The notes under the pieces were generated by a model that saw nothing but the letters and a program-made list of their open reading frames with translations, did not search any database and had not been told where the DNA came from. Positions 50,126 through 61,216 of a DNA stretch of 64,000 bases are shown here, in pieces. Within the stretch, counting starts at the first letter, position 1, and each line of letters opens with the position of its first letter. The stretch lies in NCBI GenBank assembly GCA_964035575.1, contig OZ037915.1, positions 186,001-250,000 of the forward strand, in the 5' to 3' direction. The position numbers and the translations under genes were made by a program. The DNA is from Rhynchopus sp. YZ270_cl-10. Its lineage: Eukaryota > Euglenozoa > Diplonemea > Diplonemida > Diplonemidae.

Positions 50126-50882
50126 GAAAAAATGCTATTATACTTGGAGCGAGGAAAAAAAAAACAGTTTGTGAAGAGTTGCTACACAGTCGAAAAGAAA
50201 AGTGCCCCTACATTGTCTGTAGGGGGGGTTAGGAACAAGAGGATAGAGGGGAAAGGGAAAGAAGAACAGAGTGAAGAAGATGAATGTGCTTCTCGTGCAT
50301 AGATTTGAAAAAAGAAGGGAAAATGAGTCAGTGTACCTAAGCTTACACTTTTGCCAAAAAAAATGAAGGATGAAGAAAAAGACTGTTTTAAACGAATTTT
50401 CAGAACAGAACAGAACGAAAGAAATTTAACCAGCATTTGAGCGTGGCTGATGCCACGAAACTAACACAAAAAAAAAATGTGCTGTGTTTATTATTGCATA
50501 TCGGTTCAATACGCAATAGCAAGAAAAGAGAGTTGACTTGAAATACAAAGCCCTCTCGTGACAGTGTACCTTAGGTGCAATGACCGGCTGCAAAGAAAAG
50601 TTGAAAAAGTCCAAAACGCCTCACTTGGCGGACGGCAAGGTACTGGTTGCTGAGAAGGGGGGAAAAAAAGAAAGGTTTGGCTTGAAATACAACAGTCCGC
50701 TAACAGTGTACCTTGGTACAATGACCGGTGTACCGGGGGGTGATCCCAACCATCCATTTCGTGGTTTACATCTGATATGTAAAAATTGCTTTTTAAGCAA
50801 CATGACCGGGTAATGAATCATGTCATCAAAGGGCAAACTGCCTGCTTTTTATGTCCTTTTTTTTTCTGCACCGTTTATTTGC
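50126..50882. repeat. Spacer with SINE-like hairpin repeats
   Basis: 50539-50645 and 50679-50785 share TTGAAATACAA, ACAGTGTACC and TACAATGACCGG. TGTACCTTGGTACA is a perfect palindrome in the second copy. Related copies lie at 53003-53215, 62077-62165, 62355-62455 and 62880-62945. AATAAA on the minus strand (50874-50879) is the likely poly(A) signal of the next gene. Confidence 0.55.
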
Positions 50883-51862
50883 TCACATCTCTAGGAAAGC
50901 CATCCTGAGGTATGCCTCCTTCTCCTGGTCCCACTGTCCTTGATGTGCGTCTGTTATGCCCAGGTACGGTGCCACTACGGACAGCACGACAGTCACGAGG
51001 AAGACGAACAACACCAATCCGCCGAACATCGACACCTGTGAAATGGGAAGGGTTGATATACAGCTACTGGGGGGGGGGGCTAATAAAGTATACGGTGCTA
51101 ATAAAGTATACGGGGGTAATAAAGTATACGGCGCGGAAACCCATTTTGAGCGTGGAAATCTGTGAAATAAAGTATACGGTTTTTGTGTACATTTTTCTTA
51201 CTAAAAAAATTTTCCAGCAAGTTTTGCACAAAAAATCGAAAAATTTTTTTTTTGGATTCTGTGCGTGCTGTGATGGGGTCACTTTGCGCTGAGAAACGAG
51301 TATTTTTGACCTAAAACGCGTGTATCAGTTTTTACACGATTGGTGCTGATGGGGTTCAGATTTGTGAAAATTTAAGTCACCAAAAAATTGTTCATTTTTC
51401 CACATTGACCCCACCACTGGCTGGGATTGGCCCAAAAATGTCAATGGCAGTGTTTTCGCGAGGTTTCGGCCACTAGAAACCCCAAAATAACAGTGATTTT
51501 TTTTTTTTCCCCCTTTTCGTTTTTTGGCCATTTAAGCAGTAATTCCCGCCGAATAAAGTATACGTATACTTTAATAGCTCCCCCCCAGTAGGGAAATAAA
51601 AGAAACGCAAGCTTATTGTTTTATCTTGTTCAGAAAATAACTGGCAGACCAATAGCAGAAGTACAGATGGAAAAAAAACTTTGAAAAGAAAGTTAAAATA
51701 AAAGTTGATGGATGTGTTTCATACCAAGAACGTCTCGTCTGAGCTCATCGGCTTTGCCTCGAGAGACGCCTCCTTGCGCTTCTGCACAGCACCCTCTACT
51801 GCTGTCTCTGCTGTGTGCAGGGGGAGAAGGGGTGCTGTCTCACGTTGCCTGAACATCTGCAT
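50883..51862 (-). CDS. Small single-pass membrane protein (96 aa), two exons
   Basis: Exon 1 51725-51862 (MQMFRQRETAPLLPLHTAET) ends at a GTATGA donor. Exon 2 50883-51035 starts after TTCACAG. The phase-0 junction gives ETFL/VSMFGG. Residues ~49-70 are a clear transmembrane helix (MFGGLVLFVFLVTVVLSVVA), and the C-terminal ~25 residues are polar (GQWDQEKEAYLRMAFLEM). A CAG acceptor candidate (51899-51901) lies ~36 nt upstream of the ATG. AATAAA lies 3 nt past the stop. Family unknown. The 689-nt intron is largely one transposable element. Confidence 0.72.
51064..51593. mobile_element. Intronic non-autonomous element with CTACTGGGGGGG ends
   Basis: The left end CTACTGGGGGGG followed by CTAATAAAGTATACGG is inverted at the right end. 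Tandem AATAAAGTATACGG units (four at left, one or two at right) mirror the short repeats in the other composite elements. Inside are a partial forward core repeat (51253-51292) and a reverse one (51378-51460). It fills the intron of the small membrane-protein gene. No satellite present. Confidence 0.65.
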
Positions 51863-52216
51863 TTTTCTTTGTTGCTTTTTTTTCCTCGTTTGTTGTTTCT
51901 GCGTGTAGGTTGACAAAGAAGTTTACTTGAAACACAACAGCCAAGAAAAAAACCCTCTCCTTTATTTACATCATGCGAACAGGTGTCTATTGCCTCCTCA
52001 GAGACAGAACAAAAAAAAATGAGTTTTCCTTCGCATAGATCAGGAGTAGGTGAATGGCTACAACACGTGTCGGAGAAGAAGGGTAGTCTCACTCCTCAAT
52101 AATCACTATGAGGAGGTGCAAATGGACCCAAAGAACGCCCTAGCAATGATCCAATCGGCCCACGGAGCAATGCAAGGTGCACAGAGGGCAGGTGGAGAGG
52201 AGGAGCAGCGTACAAT
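51863..52216. other. Leader of the membrane-protein gene and a short plus-strand frame
   Basis: AATAAA (minus, ~51957) suggests a poly(A) site of an upstream gene. On the plus strand 52122-52210 encodes MDPKNALAMIQSAHGAMQGA, protein-like but very short. Confidence 0.25.
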
Positions 52217-52475
52217 TGACACATTGAACAAAGCCAGCGAGATTTAGTTCTTCGAAAAGCGGTGCAGAATTATGAAGAAGGAAGGAATCAATCAGCAGTT
52301 ACTCTCACAAAGGAGGGGGAGATCGAGTTGTTTCAGCGAAGTGCATTGGCTAAGAAAAGCCTGCTTAGTCGTCGCTGTGATCTTGCTTAATGAAGAGAGA
52401 GAGAGAGAGAGAGCTATTCTTTCCAAGATTTGCAGTACAAAATAACGTTACTGCCAATTGAAGTGCTATCTAAGA
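52217..52475 (-). pseudogene. Decayed LRR relic of the B-box/LRR family
   Basis: Recognisable as about three to four LRR units: CACATTGAACAAAGCCAGCG, then TTACTCTCACAAAGG and GAGTTGTTTCAGCGAAGTGC match the nucleotide sequence of genes D/E, but with indels that destroy the frame and an inserted GA dinucleotide run (52396-52412). Confidence 0.75.
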
Positions 52476-53439
52476 GCGAACAAACGCTATGCCGGATAAC
52501 TGGAACAAGGAGAACGAGCCTACGAAGCCCTGAGCCGACACAAAGAAAAACTGTGTTGCAGAAGACACAACAAAAAAATATCCCTCCCAGATTTTTTTTT
52601 TTTTTTGGTTGGTATTCGGGAGGGTGGGAGCGGGAGTAGTTTTTTTTTTTTTTGTTTTTGTTTGTTTTTTTTTTGGGGAGATGTAGCAGGTTTCTAGGGG
52701 TTGCGGGGAGAGGGGAGAGGGGAGAGGGTGGTGGTGGGGTGGTTTTGCGAGGGGAGGGGAGGGCGGGTTCACTACGAGGTCTTGTTGCCTTCTCCCCCCT
52801 CCTCATCGCGTTTCGTTTGTCGGATTCTTTTTTTTTTTTTGATTCGTGTTTTTGGCGGAAAATCATATTTTTGGTTTTTTTTTTTTTTGATCTGAAAAAC
52901 GGTCATTATAGTAGGCCATAACAGATAGCCCCAGAACGAAAAAAGAAATTTCAAATAATGAATTCGAAGGTAAAAAAATAAAAAGAAGATTGACTTTTGA
53001 AAAATGCAAAAAGCCCTTCTCGTGACAAAGTGTACTTTGGTACAAATGGGTTATTTTAGATCGGTGCAAATACCGTAATCGTAAAAATGTTCGTCCGTAA
53101 AAAAGGTCGAACTTCCAGAAAAATCCTGAAAAGGTCGATTGATCTATTATTACGGTCGATACTTTGTACGAATACGGTACATGCGAAAATCAACCATTTC
53201 GAGGTCTATATCTGATGTCAGATAAACAAAAAAAAAATCAAGAAAAAAAGTGTTTTTTTTTCGTGGGATTTCCAAGCAGAGGTTGTGAAACAAAGAAAAT
53301 AAGCATCCTCTGAAGGACATCTTCTGTTTTGTTTTTCATTTTTTTTTTTTTTTTGATAAATTGTTGGAGTAGTGTAGTTGCCTCGGTTGTGTTGCCACAG
53401 TTGTGCAAATCTCCACTGTTGGTGCTCCTGATAACCCCA
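52476..53439. repeat. Low-complexity spacer and dispersed repeats
   Basis: Homopolymer-rich. 53003-53215 is a hairpin repeat copy (AAGCCCTTCTCGTGACAAAG) interrupted by a ~110-bp insertion of GGTCGA/TACGGT-rich sequence. 53352-53421 is a copy of the SNARE-intron repeat. No gene. Confidence 0.5.
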
Positions 53440-53652
53440 TTTTGCGTACTTGTTGCGTACTTGTTGCGTAGTTCTTGCGTACTTCGTGAAAGCACGGGGC
53501 TTCATTTTCATTTTGTGGGTATTTTTTTGAAAAAAATTCTCGCTGGTGAAGCTTTTAAACACCGGCATTTGCAATTTCGGAATCCGTCCGGCCAGTGGTG
53601 GGGTCAATTTGCCGAAATGGACAAGTTCTCGTTTTTGATCAATTTTCGTACA

Positions 53653-53988
53653 GTACACAGTACACAGTACACAGTACACAGTACACAGTACACAGTACAC
53701 AGTACACAGTACACAGTACACAGTACACAGTACACAGTACACAGTACACAGTACACAGTACACAGTACACAGTACACAGTACACAGTACACAGTACACAG
53801 TACACAGTACACAGTACACAGTACACAGTACACAGTACACAGTACACAGTACACAGTACACAGTACACAGTACACAGTACACAGTACACAGTACACAGTA
53901 CACAGTACACAGTACACAGTACACAGTACACAGTACACAGTACACAGTACACAGTACACAGTACACAGTACACAGTACACAGTACACA
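53653..53988. repeat. 7-bp satellite (GTACACA)48
   Basis: 336 bp, exactly 48 perfect units, passing without interruption into the 5-bp array. Confidence 0.97.
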
Positions 53989-54288
53989 GTACAGTACAGT
54001 ACAGTACAGTACAGTACAGTACAGTACAGTACAGTACAGTACAGTACAGTACAGTACAGTACAGTACAGTACAGTACAGTACAGTACAGTACAGTACAGT
54101 ACAGTACAGTACAGTACAGTACAGTACAGTACAGTACAGTACAGTACAGTACAGTACAGTACAGTACAGTACAGTACAGTACAGTACAGTACAGTACAGT
54201 ACAGTACAGTACAGTACAGTACAGTACAGTACAGTACAGTACAGTACAGTACAGTACAGTACAGTACAGTACAGTACAGTACAGTACA
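53989..54288. repeat. 5-bp satellite (GTACA)60
   Basis: 300 bp, exactly 60 perfect units. The unit is the 7-bp unit minus CA, and the junction is a clean switch. Confidence 0.97.
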
Positions 54289-54535
54289 GCCTATGCGGTG
54301 GTCATCCCTGCAAAAAACCTTGGAATTTCCCCCCCCGCAAAACATGCTTTTCTTTTGCTTTTTGCCACTTTCAGGTGATCTCGGCACTTTTGGGGTCAAT
54401 GTTGTGCACAAACTGGCTTCTGGAACCCTAAAACCAAAAAAAAACCCAAAAAATACCCACAAAGTAAAAATGAAGCCCACCCCCATTTTGCGTACATTTT
54501 GCGTACTTGTTGCGTAGTTGTTGCGTACTTGGGAT

Positions 54536-57399
54536 TTTTTTTTTCTGGAGTACCAACTGTCGATTTTTTTTTTTTTTTTTTTTGCTTTGTTTTTTGACAA
54601 CGGAACGACAAGGTCAGTGACGCCAACATTGTCTCTTTTCTCACTTTTCTTTTTGATATTCTATTTGACTAAACTCTCGATGTCACTTCTTGAAAAGCAC
54701 TTCAAAACCCAGATCAATCTTTTTTCCCGAAAGGGGGAACTAGCTCCATTCTTCTATTTCTTATAAAAAAAATGGTGCTCCGGGAGGGGTCGATATTGAC
54801 AGGTCGCGGACAGGTCGTTGACAGATTTCCCATATAGCACCAATCAATGAAAAAAATTCAAAAAAAATAAATATAAATGGCTATTGAATAATTCGATCAA
54901 TAAAAAACCCCCAAGATGTATTTGCTTTGTTTGCACCCATAAACCTTCTAAAAATACCCCTTCAAATCGCTTATTGAATTTCGAGGGCCTTTTTCACTTC
55001 TTACCTCTGGTCTGGGTACTGTTTGAAAGGGCAGGATTAGGGGGTTGTATACATGAGCAAAAAAAAGATAAAGAGTTTGTGAGACGAACCTGAGCCTCGC
55101 CTAGTGGTCTCAGTCACCTTGAAAAAAAAAAGAGAACAAAAAGGTATGGCGCTCTGGTATCAGTGCTGAGGGGTATAAAACTAAAAAGAAGACTCAAAAC
55201 GACACCCTATTTTGAAAAGAAGGAAAATCTGAATTCCCCTCACCCCTCCCTTTTCTTGTAGTTGTTTTGCTGCGTTGATGCTTCCACACATTTTCTCTAC
55301 ACCTTAGTGGTGGTGTTGTGGAGTATGGTTGGGTGAAACGACGTTGACACTTTCCGCTCACAAAGTAGTGTGCATTTTTTAGAAAAGAGTGAAAAAAAAA
55401 AAATCCCCAATCCTGACAGTGACAGACTGCCCCCTTTTTTGTTATATTTTTTTTGAAATTTTCTCCCAAAAAAAAAAAATCTACCAAAAATATCGTTTTG
55501 GCTCCGAAAGGAGGACCACGGAAGAAGTACAGTGGGAAAAGGGAGTGGGGGAGTGTTGCAGAGAGAGATGCTTTGCTCAACAGAACAGGGAAGAGAAGGA
55601 AAAGAGGGGAGAGAAACGAGAGGTGACAGTACAAGGTGTGTGGGAGATGTGGGGAAGGGGGGGGCGACACTTGAGAGGGTAAAAAAAAAGTAAAAAGTAA
55701 AAAAAGCGGGAAAAGCTTTTTTTTTCAGTTATCATTGCAAAGCTGATTATCACATTATTATCTTTTTTTTTGCATTCGGGGGTATCGTTTGCTAATCCCG
55801 CTTGTTATAGTATTATACTAATTTGGTGTTCCTGAAACACCTCAAGGACATGTCAATATAGGAACACTAATTCAACGAATAATAACTGAGACCCCACTTT
55901 ATCAGTAATAAGAACCATATCTATGATGTGCTTAGCAACCAGGAGACAAAAAGAAATCACACGAAAAAAAGGTATTCTTAGACGAAAATTTTTCAAAAGA
56001 CGGAGAGAAAAAAAAAATGAAATACCCCCCTTCTTTATTTATTCGTTGTTTGTTGTTTGTTGATCGCATCCATCCTCGTCCGTACATTACTCATGGCAAC
56101 CGTATACTTGACTCATGGCAACCGAAGAACGCGTCTTTCATTTCCAGACGTATTGCATACTCGTACAAAAGGATATTTTTTAATAATTGAAGAAAATGAC
56201 AAAATCAAAAAACAAAAATAGTGATCACAAAACGACATTGCTGGCAAATCAACTCCCTCCACTATACCGTTCAATAATTATAAATATATCCACTCTCAGT
56301 GCCAGAGTTGGGGGGAGGTAGGGACAATCTAAGGGGGATGGGGTGGGGGAGCGTTCTGAGAAAGGAGCACGCACGGTACATGGCTCACCATACACGGTGA
56401 AGTAAATGACATTTGATTTTATGGTTTTCCCCCATCATTGGATTACCCCCCTTTCGTGAAAACCACAACAATTGTTTACTTCACCGTGCGTTGAAGCAAA
56501 AAGAGGATTGGCTAAAGGGGAGAAAAACAAAAAACAAGTTGGGGTTTCTAAAGGGTGGGGAAATAGGTGAAGGAGAGAAGAGGAGGAAATGAGGAATGGG
56601 GAAGGTATGGAAAATAAGAAAGGGGGGGAAAAAAAAATAAAGAGTACACGAGAGCAGGGGGGTTTGAAAATGTTTTTTGTATGTTTTGAAAGTGCTTTGT
56701 GCTCTGTTTAATTTTGCTTGATAGTTTTGTAGACGTGGAGTTGGAGAGGAAGGGCGCGTTACTTTGTATGAGATTACGACTTATCCTCTTTCTCAGCCAC
56801 TGTCAAATATCCTTGTTATTTGTTTGTTTATTTGCTTGTCTTCGTTGAAAGAAACGAAAACAAAAAAGAAAAAAAAAAGGGGGGTTGAAAAAAAGAGGGT
56901 ACAGCCAGTACACCTTCCCACAATAGAAGGGGGAGTTGGGAGAGTTTGTTTTTTTTTTTTCTTCTTCTTCCAATTTTCGCTGTACAATAGTTGCGTTACT
57001 GATAACGCACCGTCTGTACGTTTTTCTAAAAAAAATTATTTTTGGAGGTAGGGGAAGCCACTCTTCCAAACAATTTTTTTTTGGAAAAAAAAAAAGAAAA
57101 CAGAAGAAGGTAATGATACGGTCTGAGGGGAGAAGCGAAAAACATTTCAGAAAGAAAAAAACACTTTTTTTTTTTGAAATGTGAAGAGATAAAAAAAAAC
57201 CCTCATTGACAGGCGGGAATGGGGTGGCGTAAAAGAGAGAAATGGAAAATGTAACAGAAGTTTTAAGAACAAAGTGAATAGTTGGTAAAAAAAAATAAAA
57301 AGGAGTAAGTGGAGTGCACTATACACCGTAGTTCTAGCGAGCCGACAAAAACTTTCAACACAGAAGAATAAAAACGAGGAACAATAGCTGGCCAAGCCT
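54536..57399. other. Low-complexity intergenic region, no gene seen
   Basis: 54795-54827 is a TTGACAGGTC triplet, 55080-55120 a CTGAG/CTCAG hairpin repeat. 56018-56072 matches the 3' flank of LRR gene B (27628-27690), likely a relic. ACTCATGGCAACCG occurs twice at 56088-56125. 56393-56489 is bounded by CACGGTGAAGTAAA and its exact complement. Many homopolymer runs. Confidence 0.45.
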
Positions 57400-57810
57400 T
57401 GCACAAGTGTACTTTACCTCAAATCCCTTTCCAGTAAATCAGGATCGGGCTGTGCTGCGTCCTCAAGGATTGGCACATCTCCCTTTCAGTGCGGCTTATG
57501 GGTTTGACACCCTAAGCCTTGCACACGTGTTAGACTCCTTGGTCCGTGTTTCAAGACGGGTAGTTAAAGGTCGCTATGTCAGGTGCCCACCCTACGTAAA
57601 CTAATCTGAGATACACACGCCTCACAAAGACCGCAACCCGAAGGAGTGATACTTAATGAGGACATGAGCACAACAGACTTCGCGCCTCGAGCGGATACGT
57701 ATCCTCAGCAGTCTGCCTTTTGCCAGTGCAACGCAAAGACAAGGTAGGTGCCGCGAATACGACCTGACGTCCTACTACCAAGTTTGGCAGCAGGTTTGTC
57801 TTCAGTAGTC
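57400..57810 (-). rRNA. LSU rRNA fragment (region before and after the ACCCGTCTTGAAACACGG site)
   Basis: The minus strand contains CCCGTCTTGAAACACGGACC and AAGGAGTCTAACACGTG, universally conserved in eukaryotic LSU rRNA, followed by GGGTGTCAAACCCATAAGCC, CCCGATCCTGAT and GGATTTGAG in the right order. The upstream part (57600-57810) would be the variable D2 region. Neighbouring LSU sequence on both sides is missing, so this is a piece, either a scattered rRNA gene module or debris. Confidence 0.85.
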
Positions 57811-59108
57811 TGCCTTGCTCCTTTCATCCCCAGGAAGCAGAAAGTGTTTGTCTTCACTTTTATCCCTTTTGAATTTTAAAAAAATGTTTAAAAAAAAACC
57901 ACAGAAACAAAAAAAACAACAATTGACAGCACAAATCAATGTCATCTTACTGAAAAGGACAGGAGAAGAGAGTACAAAAAATAGACAAAAAAAAAGAGTT
58001 TAAAAAAAGAGAATGGTTGATCAGAAAAACCTGCGTCTCGGGTCTCTCTGTGCATCATCAAAAAAACGGTTGAAAACCTTAAAATGAAGCAAACACTGCA
58101 CACAGAATATAGGATGTTTTGTGAGTGTTTGATACTTTTTTGTTTTCTTCTTGAAATTTTCGCATTTTTTTATACAAATTTGACAAAATCATTTGGCTTA
58201 GACCACTGGAAAAAAAAATCTACTGCTCCGCGCTACCAACACGGTAGCGCTAGTGGCAGCTTAGCCCTTACGGGGATGGAACAACAGGTCTGGACTAATG
58301 ATAGTGTGCGTGTGTGTGAGTTTTGTTTTTTTAATTTGATATTTGGTCGAGTTGAGTGTACCAAACTTTTTTGTGAATATTTTGATTATTTTTTTTGGGG
58401 CGCGTTACTTCCCACTGGTTTCTATTTCTTTTTTTTTTTTTTTGATAATTTTTATCTGTTGTGATCAATGTATCTGTTACGCAACGCCTGCTGTATTTTT
58501 ATTATTGCATACACGAAGCGTTATTGGAAACCGAACATATTTCAAAACCAACGGTAGAACTGTCTTTTACGCTTTTCCCTTTCGAAATTCCTCAGGTAAA
58601 GACCCTAAATGGATGAGGTCAACGGAAAAAGACACAGTAGTAGATTAGTAAGGACAGATCAGTTGAGTGGTATGCTATGTTTAGTTTTTTGTTGTGTTGA
58701 CAATCACCTGCTAGTGCAGGATCTGTACTCAATGTCATTTTTTTTTGATAAATTGTTGGAGTAGTGTAGTTGCCTCGGTTTGTGTTGCCACAGTTGTGCA
58801 ATCTCCACTTTTTTTTTGGTACAAAAGGAGAACAGAGGAGGGGCTTTTTTTTTGTGCAACTAACGTTTTTTTTTAAAAATCCCTTTTTGTTATGACGCAA
58901 AAAAACTAATACCAGCGACAGACAGGATGTTTTAAAAAAAGAAAAGAGCTTTTTTCCGACAATCGCTAACGCACATCAACATAGTGGATGCCTAGGGGGC
59001 TGTACTCAATTTTTTTGTTTTTTTTGTTTTTTTTGAAAACTTGGTTGTATTAGTGTAGCCACCAGGAGGATGAACTCCACTATACTAAACATTGCTTTTT
59101 GTGTTAAG
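57811..59108. other. Spacer between rRNA fragments
   Basis: AT-rich. Contains dispersed repeats at 58742-58810 and 59033-59093. 58225-58310 has an AACAACAGGTCTGGAC stretch vaguely like SSU rRNA, not accepted. No gene. Confidence 0.4.
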
Positions 59109-59182
59109 ATAACCCCAAGCCAGTAGGTAAGGGGGGACAGAAGGAATCTCATTGGTCCATTCATGCGCGTCTTTAATTAGAA

Positions 59183-59235
<53 letters not shown>

Positions 59236-59260
59236 ACACCTTCACTGGGCTTAGGTAGAA
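59109..59260 (-). rRNA. LSU rRNA fragment (conserved core with AACTATGACTCTCTTAAGG)
   Basis: The minus strand reads GGGTAAACGGCGGGAGTAAC, TATGACTCTCTTAAGGTAGC, CAAATGCCTCGTC, then GACGCGCATGAATGG and GAGATTCC, in the order of eukaryotic cytosolic LSU rRNA. Sequence is well conserved over ~150 nt, then stops abruptly on both sides. Confidence 0.92.
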
Positions 59261-59805
59261 GCCTTGAGAGAGTAAGGGGAAGAAAGCGGTTTTGTTGATA
59301 CGCAAAAAAAAGAAAGAGAAAACTGTAGTTGTTGATGCAGGCACACCACCCGACTGACCCACTGTACGATGCCAGCCATCCGGATGAAAGCACAAAAAAA
59401 AAAAAAAGTTTGAATAAGATACTTCCGAGCCTCATTCACCTTCACTCAAAAAAAAGGGGGATTTTTTTCGTTTTTGTAAAAAAGCATTTTTCGTTCAGTC
59501 TGCTTTTTTTTTGTCGGTCGTTCGTACATCAATGGATTTGTTTTTTTTTTTTTTGACAAAATGAAAAAAGTTGCAGAGGGTAGGGAAATAGAGTGACCCT
59601 TTCTCCCCCATTTTCCCTCTCTCGGAGCAATATAACAACGTGAGGTCAGAGAACAAATTGTACAATAAGTTTATTTTTTTTTCTTCTTTTGCCCCACCTT
59701 CCCCCACGTTGTCATATTTCAACAGTTGATTTTTTGATGCATTTTTAAAAAAAAAATTTCTTATTGGGACAAAAAAAGTGAAGCTGATAGTACAATAATA
59801 CGCCA
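59261..59805. other. Spacer, no gene seen
   Basis: 59333-59397 (CAGGCACACCACCCGACTGA) resembles 61948-62012. Otherwise homopolymer-rich. Confidence 0.4.
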
Positions 59806-59930
59806 ATGGGACGCATGCACGGTGGCTCGTACGAGCCCAACCAGGTCAACCAGACAAATCACTCCTCAAATAGGGTTCGTAGGGCCACCGTGTGCACTGT
59901 CACTCCTTTGGGTTATCGAACCCCTTGGAG
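59806..59930 (-). rRNA. SSU rRNA fragment (GGAGTGATTTGTCTGGTT region)
   Basis: On the minus strand GAGGAGTGATTTGTCTGGTT matches the highly conserved SSU segment that follows GTGCATGGCC in eukaryotes; here the preceding sequence is GTGCACACGGTGGCC and the following GGGCTCGTACGAGCC can form the local helix. Flanks on both sides are unrelated. Confidence 0.7.
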
Positions 59931-60169
59931 TGAAAAAAGAATAAAAGATGCATGTGGGTTTTCGATGAATTGTGCTGTCTTTACGACGCAAAAAAAAAAA
60001 CCCCCTTCCTCTCCTCTCCCCTCATACTATTCATTCTTTTTTTTTCGGAAAAAAAAATGTGTTGCGTTTTTCCAAAAGCAACAAAGCTCTTGGTCGTTGC
60101 TTTTTTCGTTTTTTTTCTCTTTTTTCTTCCATTTTTTCTGTTAAAAAATGGGTTTGTTTTGCTTTTTTT

Positions 60170-61216
60170 TCAATCCCTCCGTTTGCTTGCATAGCCTCCA
60201 AGGCATTTTTCGAGTCGCAGCTTGGTGAGGGAGAGCTGGTCGCGGATGGACTGTGCGGACGCGTTGCTCTGCTGCTGCAGCTGCTGTGTTCTGGAGTGCA
60301 GGACCGCACCACCACCACCACCACCTGCACCTCCACCTCCTCCCTGCACCACACCACCCCCCATACCCACCGTACTTCTCATCACCTCCTCCCTCTCTCT
60401 CTCGGGGGCATACTGCTGCACAGCGCCTGTTGGCGGATACGTCAAGGCAAGGCTTTTACGCACCTCTAATTGCTGTTGTGGAGGCTGCTCTGCAGCAAAG
60501 CTTTTGTACGACGCCGCAAAGCTGTTTTCTGTGTATTGTGTCCGCACAACAGGCCGCGGCGGCGCTGCCGCCACCACAGCGACTGCAGAGGTTTGTTGAG
60601 TTGATGTATTCGCGCTACGACGCCTCGTGGTCGCGTGAGAATCAACATGAAAGTCATCTAAAGACTTCCACGAACACTGCTTTGCCGCGGAAGCATACCA
60701 CTGCGGGCGAGACACACTTTGCTGCGCCGTCGCCTTTCTTCTAATACCAGGTGTTCCTACGGTGCTTTGTTTGATTCCCGCCTTCGGGGTGGCTGGAGTG
60801 CCTTCTCCTCCTCTGCGTTTTGGTGTTTTTGGAGTAGGGTTTGCTACAGAGCGTCTAGGTTGGCGGATCGGTGAGGTTTGAACCGGGGGAGGTCCTCTTC
60901 TGCAAATGTTCTTCGCATTGGCCATCATCACTGCCATCGGATCGTCGTCGAGAAAGCAGCCGGATTCATTGATGAATTTTTCGCTTGATTGCGGTACAGC
61001 GCCCCTCGCCTTCCTCTGTGGAGCTGAGGAAGATGAGGATGAAGAGGAGATCACAGCAGAGCTCCCTTCGGTCTCCTCCGAGGCCCCGAAGTAGCCACCA
61101 CCACCGAAGTCGCTGGGGCGCAGGAAGGAGGATCTGTCCATCGCGCCCTCCTCCATGACACACTCCTGCGGTGCGGTTGGGGCAACCGGTTGGTTTCTAT
61201 ACGCTGCAACCGGCAT
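60170..61216 (-). CDS. Low-complexity protein of unknown function (348 aa)
   Basis: Largely disordered: Ser runs (SSSSSSSS at ~60), Pro/Thr/Lys-rich basic segment (PKTPKRRGGEGTPATPKAG), Gln-rich and a Gly-rich run near residue 295. A C-terminal helix (SIRDQLSLTKLRLEKCLGGYASK) may be a short coiled coil. A textbook-like pyrimidine tract (61236-61320 on the complement) ending in TTTTAG lies 13 nt before the ATG, which supports the start. No family recognised; the basic SP/TP-rich middle suggests a phosphorylated cytoskeletal or nuclear protein. Confidence 0.75.
   Translation of the reverse strand: MPVAAYRNQPVAPTAPQECVMEEGAMDRSSFLRPSDFGGGGYFGASEETEGSSAVISSSSSSSSAPQRKARGAVPQSSEKFINESGCFLDDDPMAVMMANAKNICRRGPPPVQTSPIRQPRRSVANPTPKTPKRRGGEGTPATPKAGIKQSTVGTPGIRRKATAQQSVSRPQWYASAAKQCSWKSLDDFHVDSHATTRRRSANTSTQQTSAVAVVAAAPPRPVVRTQYTENSFAASYKSFAAEQPPQQQLEVRKSLALTYPPTGAVQQYAPEREREEVMRSTVGMGGGVVQGGGGGAGGGGGGAVLHSRTQQLQQQSNASAQSIRDQLSLTKLRLEKCLGGYASKRRD

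Larger units (their letters stand above)
53440..54535. mobile_element. Composite element: TTGCGTACT repeats, TIRs, core repeat, compound satellite
   Basis: Outer direct units of TTGCGTACTTG lie at both ends (53449-53485 and 54487-54533). Inside them GGGGCTTCATTTT followed by TTTGTGGGTATTTTTT (53500-53532) is inverted at ~54447-54485. Next come a forward core repeat (53558-53645) and 641 bp of satellite. No coding potential. Layout parallels 1268-1910 and 16615-17525. Confidence 0.7.

Noticed and set aside
56764-57184. Small open frames in the homopolymer-rich region
   Set aside because: Runs of Lys and Phe come from poly-A/T tracts; no start context, splice signals or recognisable sequence.
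58225-58310. Possible plus-strand SSU rRNA piece around AACAACAGGTCTGGAC
   Set aside because: Only about ten consecutive bases resemble the conserved AACAGGTCTGTGATG region; too little to call without a covariance search.
58950-59005. Possible 5.8S rRNA 5' segment (ATAGTGGATGCCTAGGGG)
   Set aside because: Weak resemblance over fewer than 20 nt and no downstream GAAGAACGCAG motif.
60222-60744. Plus-strand frames rich in Pro/His/Cys opposite the 348-aa protein
   Set aside because: Antisense to low-complexity Gly/Gln-rich codons; only the minus-strand frame has a splice-acceptor-like leader.
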